A DNA stretch of 64,000 bases from Trichopria drosophilae (GCA_030407085.1 CM059586.1:105165501-105229500), one strand, 5' to 3'. Positions 13,020 through 25,739 are shown, numbered from the stretch's first letter. Translations and numbers: made by a program. Notes: generated from the letters alone by a model not told the origin.

Positions 13020-15340
13020 TATCTTGTTTTACCGGAGCCCCCCCCCCCCCCCCAGGTACATACACGCATGTGCACACGTACAATCAATACATGCCGATGG
13101 GGAAAAAATAATTGCGAAATAAATCAGGAAATTTTGTTCTTATGGGAGACCGATAAATATTCTATTTTTAGATAAAAAAGAATATAAACATTCTTTTCAT
13201 TGTGGACTCTTTTAGTCACATCTACACTGAGAGAAGTTGAAGGCATTACATTAGCCCTAATTGGATTCAATCAGCAAACGTATTATGCCCTAAGACAACC
13301 AGCTGTTCCGAAATAAAAGGCGGATGTTATGCCAACACTTCTTTTGTACATAGTATGGCAGCCATCCCCTTCCACTAGACCACCGGTTGTTTGCATTGAC
13401 AACTGCTCCCAAACGAAGGTATCAGCCATCTTAATCGACAGACGGCAGAGATCACTGTAAAATGATGACCCTTCCCATATAAAAATAAACCTACATGGAA
13501 GTAGGCATGAAACTGCACAAGGCGATAACAAGAGACATATTGTGTCAATCCGCAATTTTAAAAACTCCATTGTATATTTTGATACAATGATAATATAATG
13601 TTTATACTGAAGGCATGTTTAAGGTACTTTCGATCAATGTTTACTTTTTCGAACGATAGTTTTTTTCAGTTTTGCAACCCACTGTACAACTAAGCACTTT
13701 CGAATGCGAACAATCTTACTGGAATGTGTACTTTTAAAAAATTTTAAAAGTACGAATTTATTTTCAGCAGCATTTAATTCGTACAAAGCCCCAAGATCAG
13801 TAAAGACGCACTTGTCTCTCATAAGGAACTCGTATTTTCATGATATGGCTTCATTTCTTCAGTTTACACCGTATTGTTCTCTGAAGATGATAATGGTTTA
13901 AGGGAGATTTCTCAGGTTCACTAAAAAATTTCAAATAGTGATACGTTCATAAAGACTTCGGTTACTCTCAACTTTTGAACGTTTACTTTCGAAAGAAAAA
14001 CTAAAATTTCGTTTATTTTATGGCATTTTTCGATAAGTTCACAATAAAGGTTCGATAAACATACATCATATACTACCAACTTCTCAAGTTAACGGCTGTT
14101 CCATATGTAAACAATAAGTTGTTGCTTTCAGGTGCAAATGTATAAAAGAAATTCACTAAAGATTCTCTTCGGAATTGGCATGTTTAATGATAGTGGACTT
14201 GAATAACAGGATATATCTTAAGTTCCAGTTGGCTGCGCAATTAAGCGCATTACAATTTTTAACAGGCTATCGAAAAATATTCATTTTAAAGTTGCGATTT
14301 GCTAATCTTATTAGAAAAGTTCTTCTGTTGTCGGTGAACGAAAAGCATATCAAGTTGATAGTCAACAAATATAGATAATATCCATACTGCATTCCAGGCA
14401 TGAAGAATGTATTGAAGTATAAAAAAAAATGTTAAATATGTGGTCAAATTTTTTACAACCACCCAAAAAGAATGATACTTATTAAGTACAAGGACTGGTG
14501 CCCGGATACCTGCATAATGTGGGTAAACTTAAACGCACCCCTCCCCCCTTCAGTCCCTTTCCAGTCACTTTTATAGAGACGAACAGGTTTTGGTGTTGTT
14601 TATTAGTTAAATTAAAAATTCGTCACTAAACTAATAGTTAGTTAAATTACTATTATTTTCTCACCAAACATATTAATGTCAACGTGGTACAAGAATAGTT
14701 CTAATACTGAAGGATTCATTCCCATTCTTCTAAAGCCAACAAAAATAAATACGCGGGAAATTATACAGACAGACATGAACATGCGCCGAACTCAATGTGA
14801 AATTGCACATCGTTGCAATTGAAGACATTCATGACACTCTGCAGCATGCCAGGCATCGCTAAAATTATGACTCGATGTGTCGAGTGGATAAATCCCTGCT
14901 TCTCTCCGAAAATAGCGCCCCATTCTCCTTCAGCCGAAACATTAATGGACAAAGATAAGAATACAAACAATATATTAATAATTAAAAAAAAACACGTTGA
15001 AGGGTTACTACTATTTAGATACTAGGTCAGTATTTATTCGGACACCTCGATGCAGATGAATAGAAAACAGTCTACGGGCCGTAGTCAAACCCCTAATACT
15101 CCGGGCAAGCGGTCTACTTTACCTAATGACAAGCGAATTGGATATGTACTCTTTTGCTCCTTCCACAAATGGGCTCGAACCAATGTACGGTTCGTAAATC
15201 GTGTCCTTCAGCTGCTAGCGAGAGCACGCCATCAATTAACCCGTTTTCTTAAGGAAGTTGATCCATGCTATGCAGAAAAGACACAGACTAGGAATTTTAC
15301 GTCTTCGGGGTGATAACGCTAAGTAGGAGTTCTTAACCAG
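13020..15340. other. Non-coding DNA of rising GC
   Basis: A poly-C run at about 13039-13053 and scattered short ORFs without recognisable product. One minus-strand ORF of 95 codons (13570-13283) has a hydrophobic start but no domain that I recognise. I see no repeats in it. Confidence 0.5.
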
Positions 15341-15627
15341 TACAGTCGAACCTCCGTTATCGAATACCCCGTTTTCTAATATTTCCGTTATCGAATATTC
15401 AGACGCCTCCGTTAACGAATACTTTCTCCTCCGCTGGTCTCCCCTTTTTAGACACTGTCGGGTGCACGAGAAAAGATGCGCATGCGCGGCGGTTGGGCAC
15501 ACGATCCTACGCCAAGGAGTGAATGTTAGAGGTGGGGAGCCGATTTTTTCTCCTTAAGTATTCGTTAACGGACATTTAAATGCCTCGCCTTGTTCCGACC
15601 ATATTCGATAACGGGGGTTCGACTGTA
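15341..15627. mobile_element. TA-flanked MITE, TACAGTCGAACCTCCGTTATCG type
   Basis: TACAGTCGAACCTCCGTTAT at the left and its inverted partner ending GGGGGTTCGACTGTA at the right form inverted ends of over 20 bp beginning and ending with TA. The motif CCGTTA(T/A)CGAATA recurs about four times inside. No ORF. The size and ends fit a Tc1/mariner-pogo derived MITE. Confidence 0.85.
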
Positions 15628-18600
15628 TTTATATTAAATACAAACAGCTTCTTACAAAACTATTCCGCATTATTATTATCTTCGTATTGGCATGTCCTTC
15701 TTTAAGGGCAGCAACTTCACGATGTAGGCGGTCCCTTTGTACTGCTACAGTTTGAGTTAGACCAAAGTCGAATCAGTCTATGTGTCATCTCACATCCCCA
15801 CCCATAGGGCAGCTATTTGTGGCCTTCATAGAGGAAACATCATTCTTGTCAACTCAGTTTTTTCCGTCTGCTGAACGTGCGATGGCAGTTGCAGAATGTG
15901 GATAGCAGTTTTGACCGTCTGCAGACCGCTGAATATATCAGTCCCATCTTGTAAATACGTACAAGTTCCCCGTGGCCAGTGCTCATGGCAGTTTTGCCCT
16001 TAGCCATTGACCAACAGGCCCATTGGATCGTTGTAGGGCAGCTGTATGCCAATAAAAAACTTGGTTTGTCTGCACCCTGGTCAGGTTTCACATATGCGTT
16101 GATGTACGGTACCCGTTTTCTTCCTAGACGTCTCTTAGACGAAACCCTCGCATTTTCCACTACCGGCCCAGTGAAATTTTTAGTAGTTACTAACTTAGCT
16201 GTCTACGTTCACGATGCCGCTCGATCGCGCAATGACCCGGCCTCCAGCACAATGCAACGCGCATTTTAGATTCTAGTTTATTCAAGCACTAATCACAATT
16301 CCAAACTAAGCCCAACCTTGTGAAGTTATTTAGAAACTGAATTCTCTGTCATTTGGAGGGGGAAATGATGATACTTGGAACAATCTCCTAACGTAATGAT
16401 CTTTGAGAACAATGACAACCATTAACGCCGCCAGTAAAATAGTACTACTTATTCCCAACGTACGAGCTGCCGATTTGTAGCAGCCGATTCGAAAAATGCA
16501 GAGTTTAACATTATTCTAATATTTCCAGTAGTATATTATTCATAATTTTTATGTTATATGTATAGCTAGATGTATACCTTTCAAGGTAATATAAAAAAAG
16601 AATCCCTACATTCGGAATCCGCTGCTGCGAATCAGCTGCTAGCGTCAGCATCATTCCCAACCGTAGAGTCATGGCCCAACTGATGATTTAGTGAACCAGT
16701 TGTTGCCACTGAACAGAGACAGGCGCCTCTATTTTATACCACCACCGCTGGTTGTGACGCCGAATAGCAATTCAGCTACCACGTTATTGAAAACAAGCTG
16801 CTTGCCTTGAGTTCAGTGTTGGTTCAGATAAATCTTTCAAATGTTACCACTCTGCCAGAGGCCAACCAAACTACAGTGACTACCAAAAGTCGTTTCTCGA
16901 TCAGGAATTAGATAGTAACAAACCAACCAAACGATCATCATGATCGTGAGGTCATCAATTCTCACAGTTCGCGTGTGCGTAGAGTTTTGAAAAGCATGCT
17001 CCTCCTCTCAGAGTTCGGGCTCTTCCACCCATGTCTCTTCCTCGCGAATGGTCATAACCGATCCACACCACAGCACAAACTCCTTGCGGCGGCCCTCATG
17101 GAGACATTAGACCATCTTCTTCGGATCGAGAGGTTTGTGTTTCTGCACCAGATATCAATGTATGTGAGAACCAGCTGAATTAGGTCCGCAAGAGAGCTCA
17201 GAAATAAACCACGGTTAAGAAGAAATATATCCTCCGGGTATCCCGTGTCATGTGAAATCTATGGTCTGTTATATACGTTTATGCATTTCCACTTTCTAGC
17301 TACCAGCCAACATCCTTTGCGGTGACTGCCTGTATTGATATGGTGCACCATAGGGCTCTTCATATGGACTTCACCAACGGGGGTTACCAAACGATCTGAT
17401 GTAGGGGTGAGTTTTCAAAAATATTGCTCCTCTTAGAGCTCGGGCCTAATTATCTCTAGCTCTTATTTGCATACGAAAATACCCCGAACCGCAACCACGA
17501 CAACCCCCCTCCCCTTGCATTCATCACCTCCTTGTGTTTCGACCGAGCCTAACCCGCCGATAAGGCTCTAAGGTTCAGACTCTATGGCGAGGGTTCGGGA
17601 AACACCCGATCTGAAGCAACTCCATTCTCCCTGAGACTACCATTAGCGGCAAGTCTAATGGAGTTTTTCGGTTTAGATACCTTCCTATTCTCTATGACCC
17701 TCTGCAACTCACACGTCGAAGCAAGCGGGATCTATCTTAGCCCGGGGAGGGCTCGACCTGTCCTACAAAATGCCTCTAACCCAGCTTGCGGACTATTAGA
17801 AACCACTACCCGCGTGAATACACCGGTTGAAAAAAGTTCCCCTAAGGGTTCTCCCCGGCTTGATAGCTCCCACGAGTACCATTTAATATGACTTGGTAAA
17901 ATATGTCGCGGATCGCCGTAGTTCAAACTACGTCCCACTACCAATTGTGTTCTCGCCAATACGGAATTGGTCGCCCAGATCGGTGAGATGAGGAGTCCCC
18001 AAACCCTTTCAGGGATTAAAGTGATATTAAGTCGTTCTTCCAACGCTGAAACGCTAAATCTCGCAGAAGGTTAAGTATTCTAGAAAAAACGCATAACGTA
18101 TAATTTCTTAAGATCAAATTTTACATGTTATTTAGAAAATTCTCGTGGTACAGAATCATTATTCCTGGCAAATTAAGAAAAAAAATTTCACAATAGATTA
18201 ATGTACAGTAAACGAACAATGGGCGCACATCTAAAGTAGTTACGTTTATTTACCAGTTTATTTATCGCCATCCTACAAAACAAATTTACAAAGAAGGGGC
18301 AAGGATCATCAGATATTCACCTGCTAAACATCATTCCACCTACATATTGCAGGCACGAAGCAGGTTTGAACGCCATTTCTCAAGCCATAAACGAATCTGA
18401 GGAGTCTCTCAATTCTGTAGCGAGACATTCGTAATCAGGGTCTGATGTTAAACCATGATAACTTTCAGAAAGAGACAATTGTTATTAAAGAGACTTTACA
18501 TGGAATGTCAGAAAAACCTTACCGAAATTCATAGACTATATAGATCCGTAAATTGGTTTATAACAATTTACATGGTGCAAAGAATAGCATGTGATGGACG

Positions 18601-21600
18601 CATCCGTAAAAAATCTATACGCGCTTGAAGCGAAAGGTACTGCTTCAGAACACCATAAATCGATGAGACTAGTTTTTTACGATTGTTAGGAAGTAGTGCA
18701 CATTATCCAAATATACATGTTATAATTATATTTCTCGTACTTGTGTCACATTTAGTATATAACCAGACAACCCCAGCACAAAACTTGTTAATGTTTGCAT
18801 GCGGTATCATAAGGTAGTGTACTCTGTCGATGTTTCATCTATAATGCTATTGTGCAGAGATCAATCACGAAAATAAAAAACGTCTAGATAGATGAACAAG
18901 GGAAAATCTTTATAGGTTGTTTTAGAAATTATATTTGAAGAGGAACAGTTAAGGTTTAAGAATTAACCAGTATAACGAATAAACTGTGGACTCCGGAATG
19001 AACAAATATAGAACACACTGCTTTTAATAATATCTCAAATATCGAGACTATTGTACGCAAAAGACCGAGTTAACGGAAGGAGAAAGGTGGCTTGTTGCAC
19101 ATTCAAACATCAACTTGGTAGAAACAAGCAAGGAGAGAAATTTGTTAAAACGTATTCAGAAGACCAATAACTACGTCAGTCATTTAGTCAGTACATTTGA
19201 GGTTATTTTCCAGTTTCGTTGATATCGAGAAAATGGTTATTCTTTGAAATTTTAGTTTCAAATATTCCCAATTCGCAAACTAAGAAAAATTCTGGAAGAT
19301 TGAGATAAGAAGAAAAGTAGAAACGAAGGCAACGCAATCATATACTTTTTAGGTTGTTCTAATATACACAAATTCACGAAGAAACCGCAAAAGAGTCCGA
19401 AGTACTCTCAAATTACAACAAACTATGAGCTGTAAAATCGATATTCAATCCGTCGAGAAAAGAGATTTGTAGAAGTCACAGACTGTAAGAAAAACGGCCA
19501 TGTAGTCTGACTGAAAAACGACACAGCTCTATTGAATTTCATACTGATACTCAGTAAATTAAAAAGTATTAAACACAAAGAAATAGAGTTGGGAATTATA
19601 AAGAAGCATTCATTTTGAACTAATACTTCTCTATCATTGTTAATCTTATTTCGCGTATTTGAATACTTCATAGGTCAGGAAGTTTTTTGTTCTATGCCCT
19701 TTGGCTTCAAAACAAGATTAACGAAGCCTTTCGCCCCCCTAAGTCCGGAATCGTTTCGTGTTTCCCGAACTAAACCCAATTAGTAAACACGTGATCCGAC
19801 TAATCACTCGCTGCACGAATATTTCAGGAAATTCTGGTACGTTCATCGATTAAAAATCTATAGATTTCGTCTAGTCGAATTCGTAAATAAGAACAAGAAT
19901 TTTTAAAACTTCAACCCCACACCGTAGGCGAAACAAATAATTAATAATCATCGTTCGGGTTATAATTTAGAGGTGGAAATTCTATTCAATAGTAATACAT
20001 TTTCGGACAACGCTCGCATTAAGTAAAGTATCAAGTATTAACAAAAATAACGTTTACTTCAGCAGTGGTGTTTTGGATATATCCGACAACATCTTCCCAA
20101 AGATGGTCATGGTTATTTTCCAAATTACGGACCCACCCGAAATGCCCCCCCCCCCCCCCCCACAAAAACAAATTCCACGAATGAGACCGTCTCATAATAT
20201 TGTCAGAATTTGAAAAAAAGGCTCGAGAACTTTCAAAATGGAGAAAAAGATTCATGATAGAAAACAGTAATGAATATCAAAATAGACAAATGAGACAAAT
20301 GGAGACACATCAAAATGACTTGATCAGATGATAAAAGTTCGAGGAAGAATCCAAAATGAAGATGAGAAAAAAAATAGGAAAGGGAAGGGGTTCATAATGA
20401 GATAAATTTCTATTGTGAAGGACATGGGAAAAACTAGGAACAATGACATTGTCTTTGATCAGTACTGAATGTTGTATGAAATTACAACCCTTACTACAAA
20501 ACCCAATGTGCTCACAAGAAAAACATAAAACAAATGCATCAGTGTAGACGGAAATGAATTTTGTTGCTCTGAGGCACCAAAAATGGCAGATCTATAACAA
20601 ATGAGCGTCAAGATATTGTGACTTCGATTTGAAGCTTCTATTCACTAATGCTGGGAGCAGTTTGTTCCAAATCGTGTTACCGATCAAATCTCTAAAAGTG
20701 GATGGATTCGTTTTGGGATATGGATTCTATTTGTTCCTCATATTTAGGTTGCATGACGTGCCATGTCAAGTTGGAAATTGTCATTACTACGGCGAGTGAA
20801 GAAACGCAACCAACGTTTTTCATGTATTCTCTCAATGAATCAAGTAGTTGCACGCCAGTGATTGGTTTGTTTTCCCTTTGTATCTTATTTAATTTCGTAA
20901 GCTATCAAAATCAGCTTCAGGACTTCAAATTTATTATATTTAACTAAGAGAATACTTTCAGAAATCAGCTTCTCCATATAGACGCAAAAGCCTTTCCCTC
21001 TGTTGCTGGCCACTTCCGGACAGCTACTGTATGAAAAAAACTCAATAGCTGCGGTACTAAATTTCAGGCGAGCACTAAACATGAACGGTACGGAACAACG
21101 CGACGGCGCTTATTTCCTCAGGCGTTCCTGAGTAATTTTTCCGTGTAATTGAGTTCTTTGGTTTGATGGTAGAATACTTGTTCGCGCTTTAGAGGTTTTT
21201 TCTTTTTCCCCAGATGGACCTATAGTTACTAGGACTCCGAACCTTCTCCCACTTCGATAAATTGGATATTCGTTTCATCAATGGGAGTTTCAATATGTTA
21301 TTCAGATTACAGATGGTGCAGAAAATTTCAAAACACAGTGACATTCCTGCAAATAATATGCTCCATGGCTAACCATTTGCAGGACACAAAGACTATTGGG
21401 AAAGACCCAACATGATCAAAAGAATATTAGTGTAATATAATGTTCGCGGTAGTTATACGTCGTAAATAGATCTTCGATTGATCTATTGCAATTTACAAAT
21501 TAAAATCATTCTTTTCTCAATGATCATACATTAATGTTTCTCCACGGCGGTCCCGAAGCAACACCCTTCGAAGGTGGAAGGTGAAGGGTTCCCAAGATGT

Positions 21601-21940
21601 CAGCGGACTTTCTCGATAGGTAAAAGGGCTATTTAAATGTATTGGGATTGTAAGTGTAACACACTTTTTTATGTGGTGACCGCATATATATATTCCAATT
21701 GCCATTCTACGCGAACAGTTAGAAATGTTTGCAATGAGGTGACATGTACGTTTAGTGTCAGAAACCAGGTTGACATCTTCAGTTTAGATGAATACGACCA
21801 AACGATGTACCCAAGAATTCCCCTCATCTGTGCATCCGATGAACATTCCTTCTTGCTTTTGCTGCGTATTGTCGCTCTTTTTCAGTTGAAGCAAATCGTG
21901 TTGTCATGCAAATCACGGTGAAAAACTTGGCTCATTAGAT
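15628..21940. other. Non-coding DNA, GC-richer at 16-18 kb, no recognisable gene
   Basis: Many ORFs of 60-103 codons occur on both strands, none with a domain or motif I know. The part 16,600-18,060 is the most GC-rich non-coding stretch of the window, without long repeats; two related segments (about 16970-17030 and 17405-17450, both with a GTTTTGAAAA / GCTCCTC pattern) hint at an old duplication. A poly-C run lies at about 20147-20161. It may be a decayed element or ancient gene. Confidence 0.45.
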
Positions 21941-21944
21941 TTTA

Positions 21945-22110
21945 TACTGGGAGAAATCCCTAGGTTTTGTATCAAGGTTGCGTGAGGTTTTTGTTTCCTG
22001 GTTTACTTACTCTATAAAAGTATGGGATCATCCTTTAACACTGGATTCGTGCGTTTCGGTCAAGGCCCACGCGGAAAAAAGGGATCTTATGGGCGCCCAT
22101 CGCCTTGGGA
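21945..22110. mobile_element. Truncated copy of the AGAAATTTCT foldback MITE
   Basis: The order of short matches (GGAGAAAT, TTTTGTATCA, TTTGTTTC, ATGGGATCATCCT, TAACA and GGCCCACG) follows that of the element at 51439-51650. The right arm was not found, so it is a diverged, incomplete copy. Confidence 0.55.
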
Positions 22111-22146
22111 GCAATAGTGGGAAGCGGACTTCATTTCTAATGGTCC

Positions 22147-22275
22147 TCCCACATAAAACAATGCGTGAAGTTTGAAGGATCACAGACAAATCATGTGGAC
22201 ACTAATACAAAGTGTGACGTTTAGAACAATCCGTCTGTGAGACGTCATACTGCAAACATTGTTTTATGTGAGAAT
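22147..22275. repeat. Short inverted repeat around CACATAAAACAATG
   Basis: CCCACATAAAACAATG at about 22148-22163 and its complement at 22257-22272 are separated by about 95 bp. It could form a hairpin or be a MITE remnant. Confidence 0.45.
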
Positions 22276-22715
22276 ACCTTAAACTGGCATGCGAGATTCG
22301 GTGCTAATTGAGCACTTTCAAAACGATTGAGGGTTGCCTCCTCCTGGGGCTAGCGCGGCGTCATGTTTACATAGGATCACTTTTTTCCATGTACGCTGTG
22401 AGAAGATAAGGAAGACGCGAAACAAAAGTATGAAGCAAAAACATGATACAATACCTAGAAGTGTCTCCGTGTATGAAGATAAATTAATTTCGTTATATAT
22501 AAATTCCGAGAAATAAATGAGACTTTAATATAAAAGTTAGGCTTAACATTAACGACTTTGTTTTGCGATAACTTCCGCTTCTTTATGCCGGTTTGGTAAA
22601 ATATAAATGCTAAACATTATCAGTTGACCAACGATATTCTAACAAAATTTTGCATAAGATGGCGGCATTGTTATACTAGTCTACTAAACCGGTCCAATTT
22701 TTTAATATTAATTAA

Positions 22716-23432
22716 CCACTTCAATGGTAATGGATCATATATGTACAAAAAAAATTATTGACAAACGTGGTAATGGATCATATGTGTACATTTTGCAATA
22801 ACTTTTACAATTCTTAATGAATTTACATGAAACTTCGTATACCAAGATATTTTGGCGGATCCAATATGGCGGCTGTAAATTTGCTAAATTTATTCAAATG
22901 TGCGGCGCACATTTTTCTTTATACGGAAAACAGCTGAAAATTGTTACTCGGGGGTTTTCTGGGTCGCTGATTACGAATCTGAAGTTAGATTTTGAAAATT
23001 CAAAATGGCGGATCCAAGATGGCCGACCGAAATGCGAAAAATTACCCAAACTTTATAAAACTGGGTTCTCGGGGGTTTTCGGGCCCGCTGATTATAAATC
23101 TGAAATCAGATTTTGAAAATTCAAAATGTCGGTTCCAAGATGGCCGACATAAATGTACAAAATTTACTTGATTTTGATGAAAGTTGGTACTCGGGAATTT
23201 TTTGGGTCGCTGATTACGAATTTGAAGTCAGATTTTGTAAATTCAAAATGGTGGATCCAAGATGGCCGACATAAATGTGAAATATTAGTTGATTTTTTAA
23301 ATGATTAATTAAATGTTAAATGATATATTTTAGGAAAAAATGGAACCCGTGTTTCACCGTTTTTCGATATCTTAAGTACAGGGCTGTACCACTTCTGGCA
23401 CTTTTTTTTTTAAACAGCTACCACTGAAGTGG
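22716..23432. mobile_element. TTAA-flanked element carrying 121-bp tandem repeats
   Basis: TTAA at 22712-22715 and 23433-23436 bracket inverted ends CCACTTCAATGGTA and (reverse complement) CCACTTCAGTGGTA. Inside, the unit with CAAAATGGCGGATCCAAGAT repeats at 23001, 23122 and 23244, a period of 121-122 bp. Each unit also has a CTCGGGGGTTTTC and a CTGATTACGAATCTGAA segment. No ORF of transposase size. The TTAA target and ends fit a piggyBac-type MITE. Confidence 0.82.
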
Positions 23433-23436
23433 TTAA

Positions 23437-23518
23437 CCCTCCTGAGCACCAGTTTTTCTTTTCCCATATGGAAACAATGTAGTTTGGACGAATATATTCG
23501 TCATGGTGCACAGGAGGG
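23437..23518. mobile_element. 82-bp micro-MITE next to the previous element
   Basis: The ends CCCTCCTGAGCACCA and (reverse complement) CCCTCCTGTGCACCA differ by one base. The left flank is TTAA at 23433-23436, the same TTAA that ends the preceding element; the right flank is TCAA at 23519-23522, one base off. A CCC start plus TTAA fits the piggyBac type. Confidence 0.72.
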
Positions 23519-23522
23519 TCAA

Positions 23523-24875
23523 TATACAGCAAAAATATAACATTGGTCAGGAAACTTCAAATCGAAACTGATTCTAAATATTAATGAACCCCAACAATAA
23601 GCCATCTAGAATAGTTAAGAATCCAAAATGTATGATTTCGATCTGACAGCATAAATATTCTATTTTCAAAAAGAGAGCAGATTGCAATAAAAAATTTACC
23701 GAATCCGGAAGTAAAAAATCTGCACCACTCGTGAATCGTGTTGACATGGCGCAAGAATAGATTTTTTCGCATCAAGGGAATGCGATCAACATGACCCGAG
23801 GGAGAGCGAAACCTCTCCGATAATCGGCTCTGGATGTTTGAGTTGTTTACGCCCTTCATACGACCATAACTCTTCGTCATTGTGGGTACAAAATTCGAGT
23901 TTATACCCAGTTAGGAAACTGCCGTGATATTTTACTTTTGCAAATTCGGATGCAAACTTGAATGTCCCAGTATGATGAAAAGGAAATAGCATAAAAAGTA
24001 GTTTTCGAGAAAAAGTATATTTCTGTGAACTTGTCTTGTTTTCCACGTATCAATTCTAGCCTATTAATAATTCATTCTTTAGTGGACATCAATCTTATGT
24101 TACGGCTCTGAAAATCTCGCGCACGCAAAAGTTGCAGAACAAAATGGTAGAGCATTTACCAACAAGGTCAAACAAATCCTATTAATATATATACTTCCCA
24201 CTGATTTGGACGCAAACAGAATTTTCTAAAAATCTCGCAAAGCTCAAGTGCTATGTGAATAGAGTATTTTCGTAGTTCATCATGTCGACATTCGCAATCT
24301 TGCGATCTTGGTGAAGTTTCATTCTCAACCTCCCAATATTGAATGGATGGAATACGTAGATAATAAAGAGTATACTGGTCGCCAATAAATGCAATGCGTT
24401 CGTATCCCTCTAGGCAGGGTGCTGGTGTAAAAATTCCGTATTCGTGTTTTGTCACCGCGAGACGTAGAGGGCATAGGGGACTTTCCACTAACACAAAATA
24501 TAGCTTCACCGTTACGCAGACAAAAGTACGACGTTCTTTCTATACTAATAATTACGCGTTCGGGTTTACCATTGAATCGCTGCTGGGCAACATTAACTTG
24601 ACCAGGTGAAATTTTAACTAATAAACCACAACATTTACTTCTATAAGTGAACTGGACTTCCCTGAGAGAAACCATAAAACCTTATACCATGAACCGTAAC
24701 CATGAAAACTTATGAAATTATTTAACAAAAATGGACGACGATGGAGTTGTAGAATGGTACCATGCTGGATCTGGCAGTTTCATCTTCTTCAGTCCTTCTT
24801 CGTACTGGAGGCGTCGCTAAGATCCTCCTTGGATATGTCATACATAACCTATCAGGCAGCTGCATACGTTCGACG
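23523..24875. other. Non-coding DNA with unrecognised overlapping minus-strand ORFs
   Basis: Several ORFs of 86-116 codons overlap on the minus strand between 24675 and 23581 in different frames. Read together they could be a frame-broken remnant of one coding region, but I recognise no domain and see no intron signals joining them. Chance is equally possible. Confidence 0.35.
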
Positions 24876-25735
24876 TACAGTAGTCCTTCCCTTATTCTAA
24901 TTTGTCCAGTCAGGTAAGATGGCGGCCTTCCCTTATTCTAATTTTCCCCTCTCCCCCACTACTTAGATTTGTAGTCACACTTGTGTCTCTTTTTCTTTTG
25001 TTGCGAATGCGCCGTTATTTGTACAGTAGTCCTTCCCTTATTCTAATTTGTTCACTTCTCCTATTCTAATATTTCCCCTCACGCGTTCTCCCCATCGCAC
25101 CTACAGTACTCCCTCCCTTATTCTAATTTGTCCAGTCAGGCAAGATGGCGGCCTTCTTCCCTTATTCTAATTTCCCCCTCTCCCCCCTACTTAAAATTGC
25201 TGTCTCACTTTTGTCTCTTTTTCTTTTGTTGCGCATGCGCCGTTATTTGTATTTTGAAAATCCACACGTTAACACACATCAGTGGGGAGAACGCGTGAGG
25301 GGAAATATTAGAATAGGAGAAGAGAAAAAATTAGAATAAGAGAAGACATTAGAATAAGGGAAGGACCACTTTACTACTTTTCTTAGCAGCACATATGACA
25401 TATAACTGCGCATGCTCTGCGAAAGAGAAAGAGAGATGAAAAGCGAGACAGCAAACGTTTAGTGGGAGAGAGGAGAAAATTAGAATAAGAGAAGAAGGTC
25501 GCCAAATTGTCCAGTCAGGCAAGATGGCGACCTTCTTCTCTTATTCTAATTTTCCCCTCTCCCCCACTACTTCGATTTGCTGTCTCACTTTTGTCTCTTT
25601 TTCTTTTGTTGCACATGAGCCGTTATTTGTATTTAGAAAATCCACACGTCAACACATGTCAGTGGGGAGAATGCGCAAGGAGAAATATTAGAATAGGAGA
25701 AGAGACAAAATTAGAATAGGGAAAGGACTACTGTA
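24876..25735. mobile_element. Cluster of TACAGTAGTCCTTCCC-type MITEs, nested or tandem
   Basis: TACAGTAGTCCTTCC occurs at 24876 and 25022, a variant TACAGTACTCCCTCC at about 25102, and the inverted end GGACTACTGTA closes the cluster at 25735. Between them CTTATTCTAATTT and its complement recur more than ten times, along with three copies of GTCCAGTCAGGNAAGATGGC. Two or three copies of one MITE appear to have inserted into or duplicated beside each other. TA flanks fit the mariner-pogo type. Confidence 0.8.
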
Positions 25736-25739
25736 TAAA

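Noticed and set aside
17732..18043. 103-codon minus-strand ORF in the GC-rich block as a possible gene
   Set aside because: No recognisable domain, no neighbouring exons; an opposite-strand ORF overlaps it, as expected in GC-rich DNA.
23581..24675. Overlapping minus-strand ORFs that might be a broken viral or transposon gene
   Set aside because: No motif of any family could be identified and the frames do not join through visible splice sites; left as unassigned.
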